Translations under genes and position numbers: made by a program
Shown: piece by piece, positions 21,580-32,292 of the stretch
Layout: the number at the start of each line of letters is the position of its first letter
Numbering within the stretch: position 1 is the stretch's first letter
Origin: Antitrichia curtipendula
Lineage: Eukaryota; Streptophyta; Bryopsida; Hypnales; Leucodontaceae
DNA length: 64,000 nt
Direction of reading: 5' to 3'
NCBI GenBank assembly: GCA_951230915.1
Contig: OX579637.1
Coordinates: 29,202,001-29,266,000, forward strand
Notes under the pieces: generated by a model
What the model was told of the DNA's origin: nothing
What the model saw: the letters and a program-made list of their open reading frames with translations, nothing else
The model's database searches: none

Positions 21580-24384
21580 TGTAAACCTTTATAAGAAAAC
21601 TGTAAACTCAAAAAGCATCAAAGCATTCAGACGACTACCTGGAGCGCTCGAATTCACGGGACCGTTGCCCGTGTTCATTGGTACTTTGTCAGAGTACCGG
21701 AAAACCCGTCGGAATACAAGGCGTATCAAATGCCGTACAGTCTGTACTGTGCGTAATTGTTTGTATATTGGGCCAGGGGGGCGACCGTAGTGTGCTTTCA
21801 CCCAATGGTTTAGCTAGGTTTGTGGCCAAACAAAAAGATTGTCTTTGTAAATCGAAGACATGTTTTTCTAAATTCCTCATAATATGCAACACTTTATTCT
21901 TGTATGGTGTTTTGGCATCCAAATCATGTAGACCATACACAACTAGAGCCACTAATTTCTGGAAATTGGTGCAACGGTTCAAAAAATGCTCATTTAAAAT
22001 ATACTTCTTTATATGAACGCCTGCCAGTTTAGAGCACAGACTCAAAGGTGGGGTGAACTCTGAATGTATCATTTTGAATTTCGGTTTTTGAATACATCAT
22101 CACATTCTACATGGTGTTATAAGAAATGAAAACAATTATTGTACACAAAGTGATTTATTTCCCTCAAAACATGGATGATTTCCATTGACAATGGCGTTTT
22201 CAATATATCAGTATTTTTATATATGGTAAAGGATTTTATTGTGGTTTAGAAGTGTACATAGCGTTTTCACCCAGACCCATTAGAATACTCGCCTGGACCT
22301 AGTAGCATCCAAGCCTAGACACAAAAATCTTAACCTAAGCCTTCAGTTTGAGCTCAACATTACAAAATTCCTACCTATGCTTGTAAAAGTCCATGCCCAA
22401 CGTTATAGCATCCTCGCTTGTTTTGATGAAGTCCCCACTCGTAACTTGTTGTCCCCACATTGACTCCACTTTGTTGCAATTGCATCCCTGCCCATCCTCT
22501 GGTGCACCTCGAGTGCAAGAAATAGGTACAAAATGGAACCAAATAATACTAAGGATTGAAAGAATTGAGGTTGCAACATCAAAGCTTAGGTCAAATAGGA
22601 TTAATGTAAAATTTAATCTTTTGGAGGACATACCTCTAAGTGGTTGACTTCAATGAAGTCTAGGATTCAATTTTTGATGGCATCATCTCTTTCATGGAGT
22701 ATGTCACCCCATTTGCAGAGTTGTGGCTTGGTTGTAGTAGATGATTTGCTAAGTTGTGGCTTGGCTATAGTCTAGATCCTCAAAACACATCATCATAAGC
22801 AAATATTATTCACACATTGAAATTAGAAAATGTCATTCAATAATCACATACCAAGAGGTAGATGTGAGCCCTCAAATTAGCACTTGGAGCTCTGGGATTA
22901 TTTTTTGCATTTTATTGTTATTTTTTAGTGTGTCAATTCATGCAAAATAACATGAATTAGTTAGTTGAGAGGAATTTGGTAGCAGTCCCTACCAGATTAG
23001 TGAGGAGTCTTCCTAAAATTGGGGAAAGCACAAATATTCTACTTATCCATAATTTAGGACCTAGCTAAAAGTTTGAAAGCTTAGATTAGTAGTTCTGAGA
23101 TAAATAAAGATATGAGAATTAGCCAGTTCTAGTGTCTTATCCATGTGAAACTATGCCAGCAGAGTGCAGGTGACAGCTTGGCTAAAGTTTAAGAGTTCAG
23201 TTCATAGATTTAGAAGTCTTGGATTCAATTCACAGAGAGTTTAGATCAGTTTATGAAAGTCTTGCATATATTTAAAATATGAATCCAAATGCAAAGTAGA
23301 CAAAGGTCAGGGTGATTGGAGCTTACAAAACGGTGCTTTTAGAGAAAAGCATGCCAAGAGGTCAACATTGGAGCAATCATCCACGACAATCCAAGTACCA
23401 AATGATTTTCCCCTCGAGTAGAAATGAATAAGGAGTTACTAATTTTAACATCCTTATGCATAATGCAATTGGAGATTTGGTTTTCCCCATAGCTTTAAAA
23501 AACTTCTTAAGAGCTTTCCACAAAAATTTTGGGATTTTACAAAACTCCACATGACTCCATGAGAAGTCAAACGCCTTTGAAATTGATGGTAATTTCATAG
23601 AAATTCCCAGAGTGCAGTAAAATCTCACTAAAAATTAGATTAGAGTTTTATATGCCAAATAACCGACCTGTTAAGTTTGAAGACTTTCTGTTAGTCAAAA
23701 GTACCAGAATCGGCAACAACATTGAATTTAACAAGAATTTACAACATGACGACGGGTTGACCGGCAAATCAGGAGCTTACAATGTCTAAATGTTGCAAAT
23801 AAGGAGTCTTTTCTAGCTCTCATGAACCTTCCAGGCAACCCCAACTAGCTAGTTTTTTTGAATATTTCAACGTCCAATAGTTGGGACTTTGACTTTTCTT
23901 TGGAATTATCGTTAGTGGGTTTTACAAGTATTTACAGCCTGAAGGAAGGGGGTAGGGGTCTTGTATACTAATTGGGGTCTTTTGAATGTGATGGCGCAAT
24001 CGGTTTTTAATTTCAAGCTGTTCTCAAGAAGATAGGTAGAGGTCAGCCGTAAGTTTGACTTTTTTGGAGTAATTAGTGGTAATTAGGGATTAGTTTGCAA
24101 AATATCTTGGTGGAATTTGAAGATTGGATTTAGTTAAGATTTCAAATCTTTCCTTTAAAAGCCAATTTAGATTACATTAAGAATATTTGGATATACCGTA
24201 AGGTTATTCACAAGTTAACTCAAGGTCAATTATGTTAATTTCCCAAATATTTTTGGGAAAAATCTTAGATTTTGGTTGTACAAGATTTCCTTGCTAATTA
24301 AGACTTGTTCTAGAAAATTCTTAAGATTAAACAAAGATTATTTAGCAAACATCTTAGGATAGATTAGGATTTACCTTAAGGTTA
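21580..24384. other. Non-coding, AT-rich
   Basis: GTAC motifs continue to about 21740 in front of the transposase-like start (a likely promoter region) and then become rare. Nothing gene-like follows. A small duplicated phrase occurs at 22725-22775 (TTGTGGCTTGGTTGTAGTAGATG/TTGTGGCTTGGCTATAGT). Confidence 0.4.
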
Positions 24385-24660
24385 TGTCATGTGAGTAGCG
24401 TGGTACTGGTTTTCTCGTCGGCCCGATGTTGCGGAGCTAGGCGAGATCGACGGAAGGCGGCGTGGAGCGCGATTGGGCCTAGGCTTTGGCCTTGGCGGGG
24501 ATTGGCACCTCGGTTCGGGACCTCGGTGTGTATGTACTCCACGTGGGGGAATGGAGACTCATCCTTTTTCAAGTTGGAGTCTCCCATGTGATGGAGTGAG
24601 GCTTTGCCTCATGGACTCCATCCAAGCATGTAGTCATTCTTTACGAATGGTGTAGACTTG
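24385..24660. other. GC-rich island with two hairpins
   Basis: A GC-rich stretch (about 24410-24540) is followed by two inverted repeats: ATGGAGACT (24551-24559) with AGTCTCCCAT (24578-24587), and GGAGTGAGGC with GCCTCATGGACTCC (about 24593-24628). Such a patch in AT-rich DNA could be part of an LTR or a promoter, but I found no second copy in the window. Confidence 0.3.
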
Positions 24661-26872
24661 ACTTTCTTTGTGAGGTTTTTCTAGTTTCTTTTGAAGCTTT
24701 TCCTCACACTTATTACTTGAAAAAGGATTTCACGACGTTCATAGGTGTATGCGTAGTGAAAATTGACACCTAGTTTAGTGTTAAACCGTGTTTTTGAGTG
24801 TTTTTGAGGTGGTTTGTGTGTGCTGAAATGGCAAGCAAGGTAGGAGCTTGCACACCATAGCCACGGATTAGAGGAGTTTTGGGCTTGAAAAGGGGTTCTA
24901 AACTCACTTATAGGAGTTGGGGTGCATTATTTTCCTTCTTTTGGGGTTAGAGATAGGAAATTAATGGATTAGAAGGTGCCACCACACAAAGGGCCCACAA
25001 AATTAAGGGGAAAAGTGTGTCTCTCCCCTAAAATCTCTCTAAGTAGGACTTGGAGCTTGGAGAGGGGGGGAGCGTACGGTTGACCTTGGGGGTAGGGGAG
25101 TTGGAAGGACTAGGAAGCAAATTCAGTCCCTAGGTCTGGTTGTCGGGCGGTTCCAAGCCTTGCAGGGGGTGAAGGCTCAGGCATGGACAGCGTTGAACGG
25201 AGAAGCTAGGAGCTGGGTCATGGTGTGTTGGAAGACGAACCTGGGTGTGCAAGGTGTTTGATTTGCATTCAACTGAAGCGGCGATAGTGTGGCCTGGCTT
25301 GTGGTTGCAGTTTGGATTCGGGGATGCTTGCTGCTTGCCGTGGATCCGGAAAACTCGTGGACTTAGTGCGGACAGAGAACTAGTTGTGTCTGTCTAGCTC
25401 ATGCGTGGTGGTAGTGTGTTGTGTAGGTTGTGTGATAATTTGATAGTGACGCTGTGTTGAGAGCCGGACGGACGAGGCGGTCTCGACGTGCGTAGAGGTT
25501 CGTGCATGATGTATTTTAAAAGAGAGCAAGATTTCTTGGTGTAAGAGGAGCGGTTTTCGTTTTATTTGGTGGAAAAGTGGAGTGGCTTTTCTTAAGAGTC
25601 GTGCACCGACGTCTTTCTTGTGATGTTCGGACACGGAGCCATTTTAATCTGCATGCCTGTAGAGTGCCGGATGCCTCTCAGAAACCTGCAGTAGATCTCG
25701 TCGAGAAGTTAAAGACTAGGCCATCAAGAGCTTTGATGCTCTAGGTACAAGGCGGCTTCAGATATTTATTTTGTCTGTCGCTATTGTTTTCTCATCGACA
25801 CTGCAGCTAGTCTCTCTTCTCTCTACGTTACGATAGAAATTCTCTTCTCCTAGAGTTTAAGGTAACTTCAAGTTTGTCTCTGAGTGATCTCCTCCGTCTT
25901 TTCTAGCGAATCGCATAATAGCGTTTTGTACTCACCTGTGAGTGATGACAAGTCGACTGGATTTTACTAGTTGGAACGTTAAAGGATTAAATCGAGGTTC
26001 TTCATAGGAGAGCCTGCGGGAGTGCTGTCCTTCAGAAGAGCTGATTAATAGCAAGAGATCGACTCGAAGATCAAAAGTGCCTTTTTACCTCTCTGGAGTC
26101 TGTAATCTAACCAGGCTCAAAGCTCGAAATCCAACTACATAGCGATTGCATTTGGCGAGTTTAGGAGTAATCGCTGGACGCGGAGCTCATCGTTGGAGTC
26201 TCATTGCTGCAACGTCGGAAGAACAAATCGACAGGACGAGCAAGGGAGGGACGGCGATTCTATGATCAAGAACCGGAGCACGGTGACCTGCTATCACCGG
26301 TCATTCAGGGTTGGTGACCGGTTCAGCCGGTCATCCAGGTTTGGCTGCCTGCTCCACAGGGGGTTTAAGACACAAAATTTCTAAAAAGAAAAAAAAGAAG
26401 GACAACTTTTCTTTTCTTTTCAAGTTTGTGATTGTATGTGTGTTTAGGGGACTTCAAGGTGCAATTGTTGTACATGTTCACCTAAACCCTAGAAATTCAG
26501 CACCCTAGTTGTGGTTGAAAAACCTACCTAGAGACCCCCAAACACAAATTTTACTTCGGAATTGCATTCCCTTGAGGTTATAAGAGTGTTTGGATGATCT
26601 TAGGAGTGCTTCTAGGATTTTAGGATTCCCTTGGAGGTTTTGGGGGGTGATTTTAGTCTTTCACCTTGAAAACCTAATTTAAAACCCTAAAACATTTTTA
26701 GACTCCAATTCCGGTCATTAGGTGACCAATGGGGATTGGAGGTCTATAGGGAGGATTTGTTATCACACATGTTGTGATTCCTAGACGTACCTTTGTCGTG
26801 ATTTGCCGGAATAGAGGTGCATGGTTGTTGTGCCTCCAATCACTGGTAGATGACCGAGGCATTAGCCTACTT
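24661..26872. other. Non-coding 5' flank of the retrotransposon
   Basis: Mixed composition with no sustained gene-like frame. If the element at 26873 has a 5' LTR it should lie here, but I could not match it to anything after 35441. The only protein-like scrap is at 25945. Confidence 0.35.
25945..26262 (+). pseudogene. Possible LINE endonuclease scrap
   Basis: From ATG 25945 the translation begins 'MTSRLDFTSWNVKGLNRG', like the start of the AP-type endonuclease of plant LINEs (typically x-SWNVRGLN). It stops at about 26005. A later piece near 26221-26260 reads 'EQIDRTSKGGTAIL', like the 'SRGGVAIL' motif of the same domain. Too short to be sure. Confidence 0.2.
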
Positions 26873-27283
26873 ATGGTGACTACAAGGGCACAGGCGGTTG
26901 CCCAATCAGAGCAGCGTGCACTATCTGATCGTGAACAGTGGTTGCAAAAGGCGGATTTCATTGCAGCATTGCTTAAGTTCATCCAAGAGCGTCTACCAGC
27001 ACGAGGACTACAGCATCCCGAACAGGAGTTTTGGGAGACATGGCGTGCGGATTTGGCATGGGCACAGTGCATCGATGTAGGCCAACTCGGCATGGTAGCA
27101 CATCGATTATTTGTGGAGTTGACGCCGTTTGTTACATTGGAGTGTTGGGATGACAAACGTGATGCGATATTGCGGCACTTTAGGAATGCACGATATTTGC
27201 ATGAGATAGAGAATGATATCGTTGTAGTCGGTTGTGAGCATCTCAACCGAGATCGTATGACAGACTTTGAGCGTTGCTCTTAG
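26873..27283 (+). CDS. Small ORF upstream of Gag
   Basis: ATG 26873 opens a 136-residue frame beginning 'MVTTRAQAVAQSEQRAL', ending at TAG 27281-27283. It is rich in Arg, Glu, Leu and Trp and looks helical ('DFIAALLKFIQERLPARG', 'DDKRDAILRHFRNARYL'). It has no stop although the rest of the element is damaged, but it is short. It may be the N-terminal part of Gag or a separate accessory protein; no family recognised. Confidence 0.4.
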   Translation: MVTTRAQAVAQSEQRALSDREQWLQKADFIAALLKFIQERLPARGLQHPEQEFWETWRADLAWAQCIDVGQLGMVAHRLFVELTPFVTLECWDDKRDAILRHFRNARYLHEIENDIVVVGCEHLNRDRMTDFERCS

Positions 27284-27493
27284 TTTATATTAGTAGTGTG
27301 GATTTGGACTAGTAGTTATTAGTTGGTCCTTATGTGGGGTGGACTTGGCGATGTGTGCTAGTCACCACTTATATATGTGAGATTACTATTGATTTCACAC
27401 GTGATTCAGCATTGGAATGATGAAGGTGGATTTCACTCTTTTCTGTGTTTACATATGATCTTGCAATGGTGAACTGGACCATGTGGTCTCACG

Positions 27494-29520
27494 ATGGACA
27501 AAAGCAAGGGTGTTACTAAATCCTTCAGTTTACTACAACTTGGTGAAACAGAAGACAAGGGCACTCAAATCAACTTGAATAGAGAGGACCTACAACGAAT
27601 TTTGGATTCTTTTCAAAGTTTGCAGGTGGGCTCATCTAGTAGCCCATCAAGACAAGATCAAGTCCAAGACTGTGTTTTTCCATTTGTGTTGACACCATTG
27701 GCTCGGGATCGCATTGGAGTGCAACCCTTCAAGCACCCAGGCACCAAAATACTTAGTGCCAAGGCAATACAATTTTGAACTCAACAAGGTGGTGTGCGAA
27801 TTATCTGTGAACGGCGCTTGCAAACCCCTGCAATTGAGGCACCATTGTGTAGAACTAGAGGAAGGGTGGAGGAAATAGATCTAGTCATCCCTCGTGTGGC
27901 GGTGGTTTTGCGAAACGAAGGCCAACGGAGAGAGGTTGTTAGGAATACCTTCTCAGGGCGCGTGGAGTTGCCAACGTTTTCTTTGGTTTTCACAGAGTTT
28001 CAAGCCCAAGGGTACATATTCCACACCACTTGGCAATGGGAGCAAGGTTGGTGGTTGGAAAGGGCGTCTAGCATATGGGATGCATTGACATTGAGCTTTG
28101 TGGATTGGGAGGTGCCACGTACCATTTATTCTGACGTCAGTGAGGGCAAGCACGAGGCTTGGCAATATTATTTGTGAATCCAAAGCTGGATTCACCTCAG
28201 CGGACGGGATACACTAGGAGTGGTGTACCATTTGCAAGTGACCATTTTCACGACCCGCTGGGCATTGTTGGGGTCGTGCCAGTTCGCCCTAGGAGCCAGC
28301 GGCCCTTCATTGGCACGCAAAGTTACAGTGAATTAATATCGGAGACCAGTGAGGACCAAGTGGATTGGGTGGAAGAGACTGCAAGTGATGAAGGTGGAGA
28401 TTTTTATGTCACGGCGGTAGACCACGGGGTACGAGTTTCTCATGTTGAGTCAATTTTCGCTTGGGATGACATGGCATCCCCATATGGAGGTGCCGACCGC
28501 GGGGTGCGGCGGTTTTTAGGTGCCACAGGCACCATGGAGGTGGATGATTTTCGGAGGGAGTTAACCATGTGGTGTGAACTTCAGAAATCACGTAACACAG
28601 GATTTAATCCATACATGGTATGGAGAGCATTGTTTGGGTGCCTTGAAGGGGCACCATTGTCAAACTATGGGGAGTGTGAACTTGCTTATTCCACAGAGAT
28701 TTTGGCATGGCGGGACTATTATGCCCCCAATTATGCCGATGTTTGGGGAGGAGGTCCAAATGTGCTACCCTTGACTATTAAAGGAAAGAAACAAGAAGGG
28801 AGTATAAGTACGGAGGGCGCTGAGGCCACTGTGATTACATCTACACCAGTGACAGACCCTCTACCTTTCAACCCTACTGCACGATTTTTCATGCAGTTGC
28901 AGCGGGACTACCATGGACAACGGGCTGACAAAATGAAGTCACTTTGCACGTTTGCACATGGAAGTGAAGAATTGTTGCGAGAGGCGCATTTGAGACTGAG
29001 GCGGTTAATTTCTGCCACACATGGAGTGACTGAATAGCAAGCTGTTCAGCACTGGTACAGTATTTTGGACAAGGAGCTAAAGACTCTTGTCTGTGGTGAG
29101 GCCTTAAGGTTAGGTGTACCACCAACTTTAAGGTATGTCTTTGAGACCTCCGAGAGGATTGAAATCAACCTTTTGGAGGAAAAGGCCGCCATGGGGTTTT
29201 TACGGAAGGAAGAAAAACCGCCAGAAAAGACTAAAGCTGCAAAAGCTAGCATTCCAGCTAATACGGGAGATGCCGACATTACATGCTTCAATTGTGGTGG
29301 CATTGGTCATTGTCGGCGGGATTGCAAGAAGGCAGCGAAGAAAAAAGCGGCCAAGATTGGTGGCTTTTGTTCTGGGTGTGGTATCAAGGGCCATGGAGAG
29401 ACTAGCTGCTGGAAAATACATCCAGAACTCAAGCACAAGGGAGCCAAAGATGCCAAAGGCAGTGACGCTAAGGAGACCAAGTCCACGGGAGGAGATAAGA
29501 AATCATGGAAGGCTCGATTC
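27494..29520 (+). pseudogene. Gag (capsid and two CCHC zinc knuckles), broken
   Basis: The frame starts at ATG 27494, meets TGA at 27776-27778, continues in the same frame to 28177, then moves to frame 1 near 28160-28180, and goes on through TAG at 29035-29037. The region around that TAG ('RRLISATHGVTE' before, 'VQHWYSILDKELKTLV' after) reads as one capsid-like helical segment. Two zinc knuckles follow: C-x2-C-x4-H-x4-C at 29284-29325 ('CFNCGGIGHCRRDC') and again at 29368-29409 ('CSGCGIKGHGETSC'), flanked by Lys-rich linkers. Gag packages element RNA in cytoplasmic particles and the knuckles bind nucleic acid. The first break could be CGA to TGA and the second CAG to TAG. Confidence 0.7.
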
Positions 29521-29589
29521 ACAGAGTTGGAGGCCAAGATGGCGGCAATGAGTGCCACCACCGAGGCAAAGGGGTCCCCTTCGCAAAAG

Positions 29590-30580
29590 ACCACGACGTC
29601 TTTTTATGCAGAAGAAGACGACTACATGTTATGTGGTATGGCGGATCCAAAAGGAACGCCAATAGATGCTTTTGCTATGACACGGAGCAAGACCGGAGTC
29701 CATGAGGTACCCCAAGGTGTGAGTTCGGGGTTGGATCCACAACGAGGTGAGGCCAACCGCCAAGCACGACTACCAGAATCATTCACGTTAGAGGAGGTGG
29801 CACCTACTTCATCTATGGTTCCACCAATTCGACACTCCAACAGTCGACGTACTACTCGAATTTCAAATACGAGTGATCAAAGCACGGGGATACTTTTTGA
29901 TGCAGCCACTACGGTTTGTCAAGCCCCTTTATTTTCTGCGTCCATGATTTCGCACTCGCAATTCAGTGCGGCTATAGTGTTCCAATTGGCAGCCACCATG
30001 TGTGAGGATAGCACCTCAACCTCGGTTGGAGCCATGGGAACTGCGCTTGAACCAAGACTGGCGACTGGTGGGGATTGGAGTCAGTCAGAGTGTCTCATAT
30101 CCGCAGCTGCTCGGTTGAAGACCATGCCAGCACGTCCGGCAATAGAGCGGTCATCCATCACTCCAGGGGTGGTGGTTCTTGATAATTCTCAGAGCATTTT
30201 CCAACTTATTGGGCCCAAAGGGATAATTTTTGTACCTCGACGGGTACTATTGGATTCCGGTGCACAACCCTTGATGCTAGGTGCGTCAGCAATTGAAGGC
30301 TTAGGTTTGACCGAGGACACGTTAGAAACATGTCCGTGGACGACTAGTACTTCTATGGGAGGGACGGAGCAAGCAAATGGCATCACAAGGAGCGAGTTGA
30401 CGTTACGTCTCCGTTATGATGATGTTGAGGATCCTAGCTTCATGAAGGTGAAAGCTATAGTCACAGAGGCCAAATCATATGATGTTTTGGTAGGGGCTAT
30501 GGTATTATATCCTATGGGTTTCACCTTGGACTTCTGGGAAGAGACAGCCTCTTATAGACCGGGATGGCAAGCAGGTGATG
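29590..30580 (+). CDS. Linker and retropepsin-like aspartic protease
   Basis: A Ser/Thr-rich linker is followed by 'VLLDSGAQPLMLGASAIEGL', with the catalytic DSGA at 30253-30264 and the hydrophobic motif typical of Ty3/gypsy proteases. Later 'YDVLVGAMVLYPMGFTLDF' (about 30478-30535) matches the family's second half (ILG-type motif). The protease cuts the polyprotein. No stop in this segment. It directly precedes the methyltransferase, so the captured domain sits between protease and RT. Confidence 0.75.
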
Positions 30581-30879
30581 GGCGGAAGGCTCAATTGCCA
30601 GCTCGTTTTATTCGAGTTCTCACCGGTAATTTGGCTGATCTCTATTGCTTTTCTGGGCTGGTAGCACAAGGCCAACCTTGGTTTCATGAGGATTTTGACA
30701 ATACTTCTATCGCCGCTTCAGTTGCCAACGCCACCGACGATAAGGATATCGATGGTTTGGAGGCTGGGGGCGACACATTGTATCAACCAGGGGTAGAATC
30801 GGCGTGGGAAAGTATTGCCAAGCTACAAGATGCCGCAGAGGCTGTGATCCAGGAGGCGTGGCAACAATCTTTGCTGCCA

Positions 30880-31960
30880 CGAGATAAGGAAGAAGAAGAG
30901 GTGTGGAAGATACCGGTCCACCTCTCGATACTTCCACAATCCATTGGAAGCCGCCAAACGAAGGTATTACACTTTTGGAGTTGTTTGGTGGTGTTGGCAC
31001 TGGATTGGCTGCCAACATTGCAGGCAGGTGTGAAGGTGAAGCGTTACATTTATGTCGACAGTGATGACATGGCACAACAAGTCGCCAAGCGTCATGCCCG
31101 ACGGTTGTGCCTAGCTTTTCCATCATTATTGAGCACCAATGCTATCAAGATTGCCTTTTCTGCATTATCGATCGACATTTCTCTAATTGCTCATGATGAC
31201 ATTGTACGGTTGGGGCCCGTGGATTTAATTATTGCGGGGTGGCCATGCCAAGGCATGTCTATGGCAGGAAAGCAAAATGGCTTGAAGGACAATCGTTCTT
31301 CTTGGTTCTATGATATGGTGCGACTGATCCGTTTTATTCAGACTTCTCAACCACGTCCACCGGGGGATATTATTGAAAATGTGCCTGTGGTAAGTACTTC
31401 ACGTACACGTACACTTGAGAGTATTCATCGCATTCATGGGATTCTTGGAATTCCTGTACTAGTGGATGCGGCAGCAGTGGGCTCCCGAGCTCATAGACCG
31501 TGGTTGTGGTGGACCAATATGGCACCACCAGAGTTATTGAATGCAGCGGTTGGGCGTATTCAACGACCTGATGTTTATGTGAAGGATATTTTGGATCCCC
31601 ATCGTTCACCACGGCGTGCATACCACGATGATCAAGCGCCATTAGCGATAGTCAATCGCAAGGGTGAACCACGAAGGGCTTTGTCCACTTTTGTGAGTTT
31701 TTCAAGGTCCTACGCTTTTAAGGACAATGGACCGGGTTTAGTGTGGGATGCCCGCACTGAAGAGATGGTTGAGCCCAACGCCGATAAGCGGGAACGAGCT
31801 ATGGGGTTCCAAACTAGAGTCACAAATGTTCCCGGCATCACGGAGTTTCAGAGATGATATCTAATTGGCCAAGCTATGGATTTAAATTGTCTCTCTTGGG
31901 TGGTGTCACTTGTCATGGCCGAGCAAAAGCGTGTAGCTTTGACGCTAACGGGCCACTTGG
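30880..31960 (+). pseudogene. C5 cytosine DNA methyltransferase domain inside the polyprotein
   Basis: Motif I 'LELFGGVGTGLAAN' (SAM binding) is at 30975-31016 in frame 3, not in the frame of the rest. Going back to frame 1, 'VKVKRYIYVDSD' follows (motif II). Motif IV is 'GWPCQGMSMAG', with catalytic Cys codon 31246-31248. Motif VI 'ENVP' starts at 31375. Motif VIII is represented by 'SRAHRPWLWW' (about 31486). 'RERAMGF' at 31789-31809 and 'YLIGQAMDLN' at 31858-31887 correspond to motifs IX and X. A TGA at 31855-31857 (likely CGA before) separates the last two. Frame changes lie near 30885-30905 and 31018-31030, so motif I alone is out of frame. The enzyme class transfers methyl from SAM to C5 of cytosine. 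All catalytic motifs are present, so the domain was intact when captured. Spacing and the PCQ/ENVP style are eukaryotic or phage-like; subfamily not assigned. Confidence 0.85.
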
Positions 31961-32292
31961 GTTTTCAAGAGTTGCAAGCGGCCATGAAACCATCAAGTTC
32001 TGGTGGTCCAGACTTGGTGGTTGGGGGCAAAGAGGCCTTTATAGCTCATCCGTGGGATTTATGGAAGGATACTCCATTTTTCACAACTCCACAAACAAGT
32101 TGGCCTAGTTGGGAGCAATTGGCCAAACACAAAATCAAATTGGAGGAACACGTGGAGAAGTTATTCTTTGAAGAACACATAGAAGGCCAAGCTGAAGAAC
32201 TATAGCGCTTGAGCCAAGTTGAGGAGCAGTATGGCATGGCTGGGGTGGAGCAAGAGGACTCTGCTCTAGGCGGTGTGCAATAGCAATCAAAG
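31858..32292 (+). pseudogene. Linker between methyltransferase and RT
   Basis: Open except for TAG at 32203-32205 and TAG at 32281-32283. After motif X it turns into a Glu/Lys-rich helical stretch ('KIKLEEHVEKLFFEEHIEGQ'). No domain recognised. Same frame as the methyltransferase and RT, so it was once continuous with both. Confidence 0.55.

Noticed and set aside
24387..24591. Opposed open frames in the GC-rich island
   Set aside because: GC-rich DNA is stop-poor; neither strand has a recognisable motif.
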